A stretch of DNA of 64,000 bases from Actinoallomurus sp963799975 (GTDB lineage Bacteria > Actinomycetota > Actinomycetes > Streptosporangiales > Streptosporangiaceae), in NCBI GenBank assembly GCA_963799975.1, contig CAWCZF010000006.1, positions 2,666,001 through 2,730,000 on the forward strand, in the 5' to 3' direction. Below, piece after piece: positions 25,998 to 34,529 of the stretch; position 1 is the first letter of the stretch, and every line of letters begins with the position of its first letter. The translations under genes and the position numbers were made by a program. The notes beneath the pieces are model-generated. The model was not told the origin of the DNA and did no database searches. It saw only the letters and a list, made by a program, of their open reading frames with translations.

Positions 25998-27797
25998 GTG
26001 GCACAGTTGCGCATCGCTCTCGCACAGGTCAACGGGGTGGTCGGCGACCTCGCCGGCAACGCGGACCTCATCCTCGACTGGACCCGCCGCGCCGCGGCGC
26101 GCGGCGCCCATCTGATCGTCTTCCCCGAGATGTTCCTCACCGGCTACCCGGTGGAGGACCTCGCCCTGCGCACGTCGTTCGTGGACGCCTCCATCGCCAC
26201 GCTCGCCGAGACCGCGCGGCGGCTCGAGGCCGAAGGGCTCGGCGGGATCGCCGTCGTCGCCGGCTACCTCGACCGCCGTACGGACGTCGCCGATCGGGTC
26301 GGGCAGCCCGCCGGGGCGCCGCTCGACGCCGCGGCGGTCCTGTACGAGGGCCGGGTCGCGGCGCGTACGGCAAAGCACCATCTGCCCAACTACGGCGTCT
26401 TCGACGAGTACCGCTACTTCGTGCGCGGCGACCGGCTGCCGGTCCTGCGGCTGCACGGCGTCGACGTCGCGGTGGCCGTCTGCGAGGACCTGTGGCAGGA
26501 CGGCGGCCCGGTGACCGTCGCCCGCGAGGCCGGGGCCCAGCTGCTCGTCGTGCCGAACGCCTCCCCGTACGAGCGGAACAAGGACGACGTGCGGCTGGAG
26601 CTGTGCGCCCGTCGCGCGCGTGAGGCCGGGTGCGCGCTCGCGTACGTCAACCTCGTCGGCGGCCAGGACGAGCTGGTCTTCGACGGCGACTCGCTCGTCG
26701 TGTCCGGCTCGGGCGAGCTGCTCGCGCGCGGCCCGCAGTTCACCGAGGACCTGCTGGTCGCCGACGTGGAGACGCCCGCGGCCCCGGCGGACTTCGCGCC
26801 GGGCGAGACGCCGGCGGACGCGCGCGACGGCACGACCATCACGATCGAGCGGGTGCTGCTGTCCGGCGAGCCACTGGCGCCGTACCCGGCCGAACAGCCG
26901 CCGCGAGCCGGGCAGCTCGGCGACCTCGGCGAGGTGTACGGCGCGCTGGTGCTGGGCGTGCGCGACTACGTGCGTAAGAACGGCTTCGGCTCGGTGATCC
27001 TCGGGCTGTCCGGCGGCATCGACTCCGCGCTGGTCGCCACGATCGCCGCCGACGCGATCGGGGCGGGGAACGTCCACGCGGTGCTCATGCCGAGCCGCTG
27101 GTCCAGCGACCACTCGATCAGCGACGCGGAGGACCTGGTCAAGCGGCAGGGCATCCACGCGCGTACGGTCCCGATCCGCGGGATGGTCGACGCGTTCGAG
27201 GCCGAGCTCGACCTGACCGGCCTGGCCGCGGAGAACCTCCAGGCGCGGGTGCGCGGCACCATCTTGATGGGCCTGTCCAACGAGCACGGCCACCTCGTGC
27301 TCACGACCGGCAACAAGAGCGAGGTGGCGACCGGCTACTCCACGCTGTACGGCGACTCGGCGGGCGGCTTCGGGCCGATCAAGGACGTGCCGAAGGTGAC
27401 GGTGTTCGCGCTGTGCCGGTGGCGCAACGAGCAGACGGGCGGCCACCCCTCGCTCGTGCGCCCGTCCGCGGCGCCGCCGATCCCGCAGAGCATCATCGAC
27501 AAGCCGCCCTCGGCCGAGCTGCGGCCGGGCCAGTTCGACACCGACTCGCTGCCGCCGTACGAGATCCTGGACGCGGTGCTGGACGACTACGTCGAGAAGG
27601 ACATGGGCCACGACGCCCTGATCGCCGCGGGCCACGACCGCGAGCTCGTGGAGCGGGTCATCCGGCTGGTGGACGCGGCGGAGTACAAACGCCGTCAGTA
27701 TCCGCCGGGCCCCAAGATCACCCCGAAGAACTTCGGCCGCGACCGCCGCCTGCCCATCACCAACCGCTGGCGCGAGACCGCCGCCCCGAACACCTGA
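25998..27797 (+). CDS. nadE: Glutamine-dependent NAD+ synthetase
   Basis: The 599-residue enzyme has an N-terminal nitrilase-like amidase domain with catalytic Glu (FPEMFLTGYPVEDL), Lys (TAKHHLPNYGVFDE) and Cys (VAVCEDLWQDGG), and a C-terminal ATP-pyrophosphatase domain with LGLSGGIDSALVATIA. The amidase takes ammonia from glutamine and passes it to the synthetase, which converts deamido-NAD to NAD. The length fits the shorter two-domain form. It is a one-gene unit. An NrtR-like Nudix regulator sits at 59428-60236 in the same window, but no shared operator was found. Confidence 0.96.
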   Translation: MAQLRIALAQVNGVVGDLAGNADLILDWTRRAAARGAHLIVFPEMFLTGYPVEDLALRTSFVDASIATLAETARRLEAEGLGGIAVVAGYLDRRTDVADRVGQPAGAPLDAAAVLYEGRVAARTAKHHLPNYGVFDEYRYFVRGDRLPVLRLHGVDVAVAVCEDLWQDGGPVTVAREAGAQLLVVPNASPYERNKDDVRLELCARRAREAGCALAYVNLVGGQDELVFDGDSLVVSGSGELLARGPQFTEDLLVADVETPAAPADFAPGETPADARDGTTITIERVLLSGEPLAPYPAEQPPRAGQLGDLGEVYGALVLGVRDYVRKNGFGSVILGLSGGIDSALVATIAADAIGAGNVHAVLMPSRWSSDHSISDAEDLVKRQGIHARTVPIRGMVDAFEAELDLTGLAAENLQARVRGTILMGLSNEHGHLVLTTGNKSEVATGYSTLYGDSAGGFGPIKDVPKVTVFALCRWRNEQTGGHPSLVRPSAAPPIPQSIIDKPPSAELRPGQFDTDSLPPYEILDAVLDDYVEKDMGHDALIAAGHDRELVERVIRLVDAAEYKRRQYPPGPKITPKNFGRDRRLPITNRWRETAAPNT

Positions 27798-27854
27798 CCC
27801 GGCGGGTCCACGCGCGGGAACCCTGGGCGCGGCCCTGACCTGGGCGCGTGCCGG

Positions 27855-28874
27855 TCAGAGCCGTGCGGGGCCCGGGCGCTCGGCGGTGGCGAAGGCGGTG
27901 AGGACCGACTCCCGGTCACGGCCCGTGGACAGGAGCAGGTGCATCAGGATCCGGGCCTTCAGCGGGTGCAGAGTGGTCGACGGGAGCGCCACGTGGCCGT
28001 GCGGGGCGGTCAGGATCACCGGGATGCGCGCCGACGCCTCGGTCAGCACGGCCGCGATCTCCTCCGACACGCCGCCCGTCGCGGTGGCCGTCACGACCAG
28101 GCCGTCGCAGTGCTCGGCCAGCGCGCCCAGCAGCAGGCCGTCGTCGCCCAGAGCCGTGGTGTGCAGGCCGACGCGCGGGTTCGTGCCGCCGTTCGCGGCC
28201 ACGCTCACGGTCAGGCGGCCCGGCGGCCGCCACAGCAGGCGCGCCGCTCCGCCGCGTACGTGGCCGAGCGGGCCGGCGTCCGGGGACACCGAGGTGCGCT
28301 CGCCGGTGCGGCGGACGTGGCGGGCGGAGTGGATCTCGCCGTTCGCGACGAGCAGGCAGCCGGAACCGGCCGGGACCGCCGCCGCGACGGCGATCGCGTC
28401 CGCCACGTCGCGCCGGGGGTCGGCGGCCAGTACGAGCGGCAGCTCGCCCTGGTGCAGCAGCTCCAGCACCCAGGCGGTCTCCTCCGGCGCGTCCGCGCCC
28501 GTGATCACCACGCCGCCGCCGGCGTCATGCGCCGCCTGTGCGGCGATCTCGGCCAGTTCGTACACGCCCGCGAAACCGGGCGACTGCACCGGGATCGGGC
28601 GGGCGGTCACCGTGACGCCCGGAACGGCGCCGAGGACGTCGTGCGTCTCGGCGCCGCCCATGGCGAGCACGACGACGGCCGGCGTGCCGGGCCGTTCCGG
28701 TACCGCGCGCGCCGGCTCGGCGACCGGCGGCGAGGCCGGGACCGCGGCGGCGGCCGGCACGTGCTCTGGCTCCGGCGCCGCGGGCGGCGATGCCTGGGGC
28801 GAGGAAACGCCCGGCGGCGTCAGCGTCCACGACGGCGGGATCGGCCAAGGCGGCGGCCCCGGGGAGAGAGTCAT
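27855..28874 (-). CDS. Asparaginase-family protein with lost catalytic threonines
   Basis: After a proline/alanine-rich N-terminal tail of about 65 residues the protein follows the bacterial asparaginase fold: VVVLAMGGAETHDVLG, VVITGADAPEETAWVLELL, PLVLAADPRRDVADAIAVA, LLVANGEIHSARHVRR and a C-terminal domain with LVVTATATGGVSEEI. Active enzymes have GGTIA and HGTDTLEET; here both catalytic threonines are alanine (GGAET, TGADA). Hydrolysis by the usual mechanism is therefore unlikely, and it may be a binding or structural relative. ATG 28874 has GGAGGA upstream. It follows panB on the same strand, with an inverted repeat in the 103-bp gap. Confidence 0.78.
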   Translation of the reverse strand: MTLSPGPPPWPIPPSWTLTPPGVSSPQASPPAAPEPEHVPAAAAVPASPPVAEPARAVPERPGTPAVVVLAMGGAETHDVLGAVPGVTVTARPIPVQSPGFAGVYELAEIAAQAAHDAGGGVVITGADAPEETAWVLELLHQGELPLVLAADPRRDVADAIAVAAAVPAGSGCLLVANGEIHSARHVRRTGERTSVSPDAGPLGHVRGGAARLLWRPPGRLTVSVAANGGTNPRVGLHTTALGDDGLLLGALAEHCDGLVVTATATGGVSEEIAAVLTEASARIPVILTAPHGHVALPSTTLHPLKARILMHLLLSTGRDRESVLTAFATAERPGPARL

Positions 28875-28920
28875 GTCGGCGTACGTCCTCCGGCGTCGTG
28901 CGGTGCGGAAGCGTCCGCTC

Positions 28921-28960
28921 CGTGATCATGCGATACAACGCAACCTATTGCATGATCACG
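28921..28960. promoter_or_regulatory. Perfect inverted repeat between panB and the asparaginase-like gene
   Basis: cgtgatcatgc and gcatgatcacg form an 11-bp perfect dyad around 18 nt. The loop contains acgcaac, also found in the two operator-like sites at 29937-30007. It could end panB transcription or bind a repressor. Confidence 0.5.
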
Positions 28961-28977
28961 AATTGCGGGCGGCCGAC

Positions 28978-29829
28978 TCAGCGATAGCCGTGCTCAGAGG
29001 CGGGGAACGCCCCCGAGACGACGTCCGCGGCGTACTCCTCGACCGCGCAGCGCAACACCCCGGCGACGTCGGCGTACCGCTTGACGAACTTGGCGGTGCG
29101 CGGCGTGAGCCCGGCCATGTCCTGCCAGACGAGGACCTGCGCGTCGGTGGCCGAGCCGGCCCCGATGCCGATGGTCGGGATCGACAGCTGACTCGTGACG
29201 CGCTCGGCCAGTTCCGCGGGCACGCACTCCAGCACGAGCGAGAACGCGCCCGCCGCCTGGAGCGCCTTGGCGTCGGCGAGGAGCCGCTCGCCCGACTCGC
29301 CGCGGCCCTGGACGCGGTAGCCGCCGAAGGCGTTCACCGACTGGGGCGTGAGGCCGAGATGCGCCATGACCGGGATGCCGGCCGCGACGAGCGTCTCGAC
29401 CTGCGGGAGGACACGTTCGCCGCCCTCGAGCTTGACCGCCTGCGCGCCGGCCTCCTTGAGGAACCGCGCCGCGTTGCGCAGCGCCTCCTCCGGGCCGGTC
29501 TGGTAGGAGCCGAACGGCATGTCGGCGACGACCAGCGCGCGCGACGTGCCGCGTACGACGGCGGCGGTGAGCGGGAGCAGTTCGTCGACCGTCACCGGGA
29601 TCGTGGAGTCGTAGCCGAACACGACCATGCCCCCGGAGTCGCCGACGAGCAGCACCGGGATCCCGGCGTCGTCGAACACCCGTGCGGTCAGGGCGTCGTA
29701 CGCGGTGAGCATGGGCCACTTCTCGCCGCGTTCCTTGGCCGCCGCCAGGTCGCGTACGGTCACGCGGCGTCCCGTCTGGCCGCCGTAGAGCGCGCTGGGC
29801 GCGGTCGGCCGACTTTCTGATGCGGACAT
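28978..29829 (-). CDS. panB: 3-methyl-2-oxobutanoate hydroxymethyltransferase
   Basis: The 283-residue enzyme shows all PanB blocks: LTAYDALTARVFDDAGIPVLLVGDSGGMVVFGYDST with the metal-binding Asp, ADMPFGSYQ, AVKLEGG, HLGLTPQSVNAFGGYRVQGR and IGIGAG. It makes ketopantoate from 2-oxoisovalerate and methylene-tetrahydrofolate, the first step of pantothenate synthesis. GGAGG lies before the ATG. The ketopantoate reductase gene of the next step (panE-like) is in the same window at 35249-36202 but in another operon. Confidence 0.96.
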   Translation of the reverse strand: MSASESRPTAPSALYGGQTGRRVTVRDLAAAKERGEKWPMLTAYDALTARVFDDAGIPVLLVGDSGGMVVFGYDSTIPVTVDELLPLTAAVVRGTSRALVVADMPFGSYQTGPEEALRNAARFLKEAGAQAVKLEGGERVLPQVETLVAAGIPVMAHLGLTPQSVNAFGGYRVQGRGESGERLLADAKALQAAGAFSLVLECVPAELAERVTSQLSIPTIGIGAGSATDAQVLVWQDMAGLTPRTAKFVKRYADVAGVLRCAVEEYAADVVSGAFPASEHGYR

Positions 29830-29936
29830 CGATACCTCCAGCCTCGAGGCGCCGCTCTGGCGTCCCCGGACGTCATCGATGATTACACGGACGCAACGGA
29901 GCGAACACCCCCGAAATTCCGGGCCTCATATCGAAA

Positions 29937-30007
29937 CGATACCGTTGCGTATCGACGGGAAGAGTTCTAAGCTCGGCCGTGTTTAGAAACGCAACAGCAT
30001 CGTATCG
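29937..30007. promoter_or_regulatory. Two opposed operator-like sites before the DHA2 exporter
   Basis: cgatac-cgttgc-gtatcg (29937-29954) is an 18-bp palindrome. In reverse it reads acgcaacggtatcg; a second site, acgcaacagcatcg (from 29989), agrees at 12 of 14 bases on the other strand. Both lie 16-86 bp before the exporter start, so they are likely bound by the TetR protein encoded just after the exporter. Confidence 0.6.
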
Positions 30008-30022
30008 AAATTTGAAGGTCAG

Positions 30023-31582
30023 ATGGATCCGCAGACTGTGAACAAGCGACGCTGGACGATCCTGTACGTCCTCGTCGTGTGCCTCCTCGTCATCGTTCTC
30101 GACAACACCGTGCTCAATGTGGCACTGAAGACCATCGCGGATCCGCGCCAGGGCCTGGGCGCGTCCCAGGGCCAGCTCGAATGGGCGATCAACTCCTACA
30201 CCCTCGTCTTCGCGGGCCTGCTGTTCACCTTCGGCGTGCTGGGCGACCGGATCGGCCACCGGCGCATGCTGATCATCGGCATGGTCCTGTTCGGCCTGGC
30301 GTCGCTGCTGTCCTCCTACGCGCAGACGCCCGCGCAGCTCATCCTGGCCCGCGCGGCCATGGGCTTCGGCGGCGCCGCGGTCATGCCGCAGACGCTGTCC
30401 ATCATCGCCAACGTCTTCGAGCCCGAGGAGCGCGGCCGCGCCATCGGCGTCTGGGCCGGCGCGGTCGGCGTCGGCATCGCGATCGGGCCGATCACCGGCG
30501 GGCTGCTCCTGGACCACTTCTGGTGGGGCTCGGTCTTCCTGATCAACGTGCCGGTCGTGGCGGCCGGCGTGGTCGCGGTCGCCCTGCTCGTCCCGGAGTC
30601 ACGCGGGCGGCACATGAAGATCGACTTCGGCGGCGTGCTGCTGTCGATCGCCGGCCTGGTGCTGCTGACGTACGGGATCATCGAGGGCGGCGAGAAGGCG
30701 TCGGTGACCGCGGCGCAGGTGTACGGCCCGATCCTCGCCGGTCTCGCGCTCCTGGCCGTGTTCGTCTGGTACGAGCTGCGCATCGAGCACCCCTCGCTGA
30801 ACGTACGGCTCTTCCGCGACGGACGGCTGTCGGCCTCGGTCGGCGCGATCGCGCTGGTCTTCTTCGCGCTCGGCGGCGTGGTCCTGTTCCTCTCGCTCTA
30901 CCTGCAGAGCGTCCGCGGCTTCTCCCCGCTGCACGCGGGGCTGCTGACCCTGCCGCTGGCGGCCGGGCAGCTGCTCGTCTCGGCGCGCAGCTCCGACCTC
31001 GTCGAGCGGTTCGGCGCGCGGCTGGTCGCCGCGACCGGCCTGATCCTCGTCGCGGCCGCGCTGCTCAGCTACCACGTGACCGCCACCGTGGACAGCCCGA
31101 TCTGGCTGCTCGAGATCACGTTCTTCGTCCAGGGCGCCGGAATGGGCATGGTCATGCCGCCGGCCACCACGGCGGTCATGGCCGTGCTGCCGCGCGAGCA
31201 GGCGGGCTCGGGCTCGGCCATCAACAACATCGCCCGGCAGGTCTCGATCGCGCTCGGCGTCGCCGTGCTCGGCTCGCTGGTCTCCTCCCTGTACCGGTCC
31301 GGCATGGAGCCGCACCTGACCGCGCTGCCGCCGAAGCTGCGCGACACCGCGGGCGAGTCGATCGGCGCCACCTCGGGCGTCGCCGCACGGCTCGGCCCGG
31401 CGGGACGCGCGCTCCTCGACCCGGCGCACCACTCCTTCGTGAACGCCATGCACGTCGCTTCGGTGATCTCCTCGGCAGTGGCCTTGATCGGTGCGCTGGT
31501 CGTGCTCAAATGGATGCCGGGCGTCACGCGCGGGGAGATCCCGGCGCCGGCGCCCGAGCAGCGAGAGCCCGCCGAGGTATGA
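30023..31582 (+). CDS. MFS drug exporter, DHA2 (EmrB/QacA) family
   Basis: The 519-residue protein is a 14-helix DHA2 exporter. It shows LLVIVLDNTVLNVALKTI (helix 1 acidic residue and TVLNVAL motif), motif A GVLGDRIGHRRML, motif C GVGIAIGPITGGLLL and a helix-14 tail. It is distinct from the DHA2 gene at 14459-16057. The upstream gap carries two operator-like sites, and a TetR gene follows after 14 bp, making a self-controlled resistance cassette. Confidence 0.93.
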   Translation: MDPQTVNKRRWTILYVLVVCLLVIVLDNTVLNVALKTIADPRQGLGASQGQLEWAINSYTLVFAGLLFTFGVLGDRIGHRRMLIIGMVLFGLASLLSSYAQTPAQLILARAAMGFGGAAVMPQTLSIIANVFEPEERGRAIGVWAGAVGVGIAIGPITGGLLLDHFWWGSVFLINVPVVAAGVVAVALLVPESRGRHMKIDFGGVLLSIAGLVLLTYGIIEGGEKASVTAAQVYGPILAGLALLAVFVWYELRIEHPSLNVRLFRDGRLSASVGAIALVFFALGGVVLFLSLYLQSVRGFSPLHAGLLTLPLAAGQLLVSARSSDLVERFGARLVAATGLILVAAALLSYHVTATVDSPIWLLEITFFVQGAGMGMVMPPATTAVMAVLPREQAGSGSAINNIARQVSIALGVAVLGSLVSSLYRSGMEPHLTALPPKLRDTAGESIGATSGVAARLGPAGRALLDPAHHSFVNAMHVASVISSAVALIGALVVLKWMPGVTRGEIPAPAPEQREPAEV

Positions 31583-31596
31583 AACGGTGATGCGCG

Positions 31597-32223
31597 ATGA
31601 CCCAGACGACCGACCGGCTCGGCGCCCGGCCGCCGGGCCGGCCCCGCAGCCAGCGCGCGGCCAGGGCGATCATTGACGCCACCCTCGACCTGCTGGCCGA
31701 GGAAGGCGGTGTCGCGGGCGTCTCGATCGAGGCGGTCGCGGCACGCGCCGGCGTCGGCAAGACCACCATCTACCGGCGCTGGCCCAACAAGGAAGCGTTG
31801 ATCATCGACGCCCTCGCCGAGCTGAAGGGCCCGTTCCCGGCGATCGGCGGCGAGTCAGTACGCGAGGACCTCGTCGCCATCGCGGACTCGCTGATGACCG
31901 ACAAGGCCGGCAAGAAGCGCCTCGACTGCTACTGGAGCGTCATCGGCGGCGCCGAGCGTCACCCGGAGCTGATCGCCCGGTTCAACCGCGAGGTCATCGA
32001 GCCGCGCCGCGACGTGATCCGCGCGGTGCTGCGCCGCGGCATCGAGGTGGGCGAGCTGCGGCCCGACCTCGACGTCGAGGTCACACTCTGGCTCGTCATG
32101 GGCGCGGTCGCCCAGCGCGTCCGCGCCCACGGCGCCGGCCCGATTCCCGGGGACTTCACGGGCAAGGTGATCGACATCCTTCTCGCCGGCATCAGCGTCG
32201 ACCGGTCCGGCGACGGGCGTTGA
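31597..32223 (+). CDS. TetR-family repressor, exporter-linked
   Basis: The 208-residue protein has an N-terminal TetR domain (AARAIIDATLDLLAEEGGVAGVSIEAVAARAGVGKTTIYRRWPNKEAL) and the C-terminal TetR_C_16-like domain with EVTLWLVMGAVAQRV. It lies 14 bp after the DHA2 exporter in the same direction, so both are probably cotranscribed and controlled through the sites at 29937-30007. The ligand is unknown. Confidence 0.9.
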   Translation: MTQTTDRLGARPPGRPRSQRAARAIIDATLDLLAEEGGVAGVSIEAVAARAGVGKTTIYRRWPNKEALIIDALAELKGPFPAIGGESVREDLVAIADSLMTDKAGKKRLDCYWSVIGGAERHPELIARFNREVIEPRRDVIRAVLRRGIEVGELRPDLDVEVTLWLVMGAVAQRVRAHGAGPIPGDFTGKVIDILLAGISVDRSGDGR

Positions 32224-32283
32224 GCCGGGATTCCGACGGGCTGCGCACTATGCCTGCGGACGATCGCGGACAGGTGTAACAGT

Positions 32284-32295
32284 AGATCCGGATCT
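32284..32295. promoter_or_regulatory. 12-bp palindrome before the SpoIIE-type gene
   Basis: agatccggatct is a perfect palindrome 145 bp before the ATG at 32441. It is the most regular element in the 217-bp gap; a regulator site is possible. Confidence 0.3.
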
Positions 32296-32440
32296 GTGAT
32301 CAACTGATAACGATTCTCTCGCGGTGCCGGCTCGACAAGAGTGATTTGTCTCGTTTCAGCGGCGACTTCGCCATACTTGACCGGAGGCAAGGACGCGGCG
32401 ACGTCGCAGGACCGCGCGACAACGGAAGGGTTCGTCTGTC

Positions 32441-34510
32441 ATGGCCGATTCCTCGGCGAGAACGCTCGTGCTCGGCATCGGCCGTTCCGGCGAGATCCTC
32501 CAGTGCGGCCAGAACGCCCCCGGTGTGGTCGGGCGCGCCCCGGAGGACATCGTCGGCACCGACGCGGCCGACCTGTTCGCCGTAGACGGCAAGGAGGCGC
32601 TCACCGGCCTGCTCGACGCCCTCGGCACGAACCAGGAGCGCACCGCGGTCCTCAGCGTTCCCGGCGACGACGGCACGGCGCGCGACGCCGTGGTCACCAT
32701 GGTCCCGATGCACGGCGGCGCGGGCGACTCCGGCGGCGGCCTGATGATGATCCGCGTCGCGGTGACCGACCTGGAGCGGTTCACCGACCCCGCGCTCATC
32801 CGGTGGGCGCTGCTGGACGACGCGCTGCCCCGGATCAGCGCGATGCTCGACCTGGAGCAGATGGCACAGGAGCTCGTCGGCGTGGTCGTGCCGCACTTCT
32901 GCAACGCCGCCGGAGTGCTCATCCGCGAAAGCATCATGGGCGCCGACGAGGTCCCCTCCTTCACTTCCGAGGGCACGGCGGTGCTGCACCGGCTCGCGGT
33001 CGCCTCCGACGCCGACGTGCCCAGCTGGAACGCCGCGTTCCCGGCCGGCGAGGTCCTGGCCTACCCGCCCGGCACCCCGTACGCCCGCTGCATGGCGACC
33101 GGCGCCGCCGTGCTCGAGCCCCACCTCGACGGCGACACCGCGCGCGAGATCGCGCGCGCGTGGCGGCGCGCGCCCGTCGCCCGGCTGCTGGACGGCGTCT
33201 CGATGGTCCTGCTGCCGCTGATCGCGCGGGGCACGACGCTCGGCTTCATCGTCTGCACCCGAAGCGACGCGCACCGGGCCTTCGACGCGTACGACGTCGA
33301 GATCGGCATGGAGTTCGCGGCACGCTCGGCCCTCTACATCGACAACGCGCGGCGCTACAGCCGCGAGCGCGCCACCGCGCTCACCCTCCAGCGCAGCATG
33401 CTCCCCACCGGGCTCACCGCGCCCTCCAGCGTGGAGCTGCGGCACCGCTACCTGCCGGGCAACCAGCTCATCGAGGTCGGCGGCGACTGGTACGAGGCCA
33501 TCGCGCTGCCCGGCGGACGCGTCGCGCTCATCGTCGGCGACGTCGCCGGCCACGGAGTCCGCGCCGCCGTGACCATGGGACGGCTGCGCACCGCGCTCCA
33601 GACCATCGTCAACCTCGAACTCTCCCCCGCCGACGGCCTCCAGCAGGTCGATGACCTGATGCGCGGCATCGGCGAGCGCGAGCCCGCCTTCGCGACCTGC
33701 GTGTACGCCGTCTACGACGCGACCGATGGCACCTGTGAGATCGCCTCGGCGGGCCACCTCCCGCCGCTGCTCCTCCAGCCCGGCGGCGGCCCCAGCGAGT
33801 TCCTCGACGTCTCCCCCGCTCCCCCGCTGGGCGTCGGCGAGGGCATGATCGAGTCGCGGACGTTCACGATCGCCGACGGCGGCATCCTCGTCCTCTACAC
33901 CGACGGACTCGTGGAGAACCGCGGCCAGGACATCGACGACGGGCTCGCACGGCTGCGCGACGTGTTCGGCCCCGAGACGCTGCTCAGCCCGCTGGAGGAC
34001 CTCGCCAAGGCGACGCTCGACGGCGCGTACTCCGACCACGACCGCGACGACATCGCGGTCCTCATCACCCGGCTGAGCCGCCTGCCCGAGGAGAACGTCG
34101 TCGCCATGACCCTCCCGGCGCGGCCCTCGGCCGTACGCGAGGCGCGCGGGCGAGTGCGCTCCACGCTGGAGTCGTGGGAGTTGCCGGAGCTGTCCTTCAC
34201 CGCCGAGCTACTGGTGTCGGAGCTGGTCACCAACGCCCTGCGCTACGCCACCGGCGACATCGGCCTGCGCCTGCTGCTGGACCGCACGCTCGTCTTCGAG
34301 GTGCGCGACGGCTCCGACGCGCTGCCGAGGGCACGCCAGGCGGCCGAGGACGACGAGGGCGGCCGCGGCCTCCAGGTCGTGCACCGCCTGGCGAAACGCT
34401 GGGGCGCGCGCCTGACCGGCAAGGGCAAGGTGGTCTGGTGCGAGCTGGACCGGCCCGGCGGCGGCGACCGCGTCGTCGAGGCGTGGCCCGGCGAGGCACA
34501 CCACCTCTGA
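32441..34510 (+). CDS. PAS/GAF-SpoIIE phosphatase-HATPase regulatory protein
   Basis: The 689-residue cytoplasmic protein has four parts. A PAS-like N-terminus (about 1-110) and a GAF domain (about 130-305) come first. Then comes a PP2C/SpoIIE phosphatase (about 320-545) with GGDWYEAIALPGGRVALIVGDVAGHG and GHLPPLLL, metal-site aspartates included. The C-terminal anti-sigma-type HATPase domain (about 560-680) has LVSELVTNALRYATG and GGRGLQVVHRLAKRWG. Such proteins set the phosphorylation of anti-sigma-factor antagonists; here kinase-like and phosphatase activities are on one chain. No sigma or STAS gene is adjacent, so partners must be elsewhere. No transmembrane segments are seen. Confidence 0.92.
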   Translation: MADSSARTLVLGIGRSGEILQCGQNAPGVVGRAPEDIVGTDAADLFAVDGKEALTGLLDALGTNQERTAVLSVPGDDGTARDAVVTMVPMHGGAGDSGGGLMMIRVAVTDLERFTDPALIRWALLDDALPRISAMLDLEQMAQELVGVVVPHFCNAAGVLIRESIMGADEVPSFTSEGTAVLHRLAVASDADVPSWNAAFPAGEVLAYPPGTPYARCMATGAAVLEPHLDGDTAREIARAWRRAPVARLLDGVSMVLLPLIARGTTLGFIVCTRSDAHRAFDAYDVEIGMEFAARSALYIDNARRYSRERATALTLQRSMLPTGLTAPSSVELRHRYLPGNQLIEVGGDWYEAIALPGGRVALIVGDVAGHGVRAAVTMGRLRTALQTIVNLELSPADGLQQVDDLMRGIGEREPAFATCVYAVYDATDGTCEIASAGHLPPLLLQPGGGPSEFLDVSPAPPLGVGEGMIESRTFTIADGGILVLYTDGLVENRGQDIDDGLARLRDVFGPETLLSPLEDLAKATLDGAYSDHDRDDIAVLITRLSRLPEENVVAMTLPARPSAVREARGRVRSTLESWELPELSFTAELLVSELVTNALRYATGDIGLRLLLDRTLVFEVRDGSDALPRARQAAEDDEGGRGLQVVHRLAKRWGARLTGKGKVVWCELDRPGGGDRVVEAWPGEAHHL

Positions 34511-34529
34511 GCCTCGCCGGGCGCGTGTA

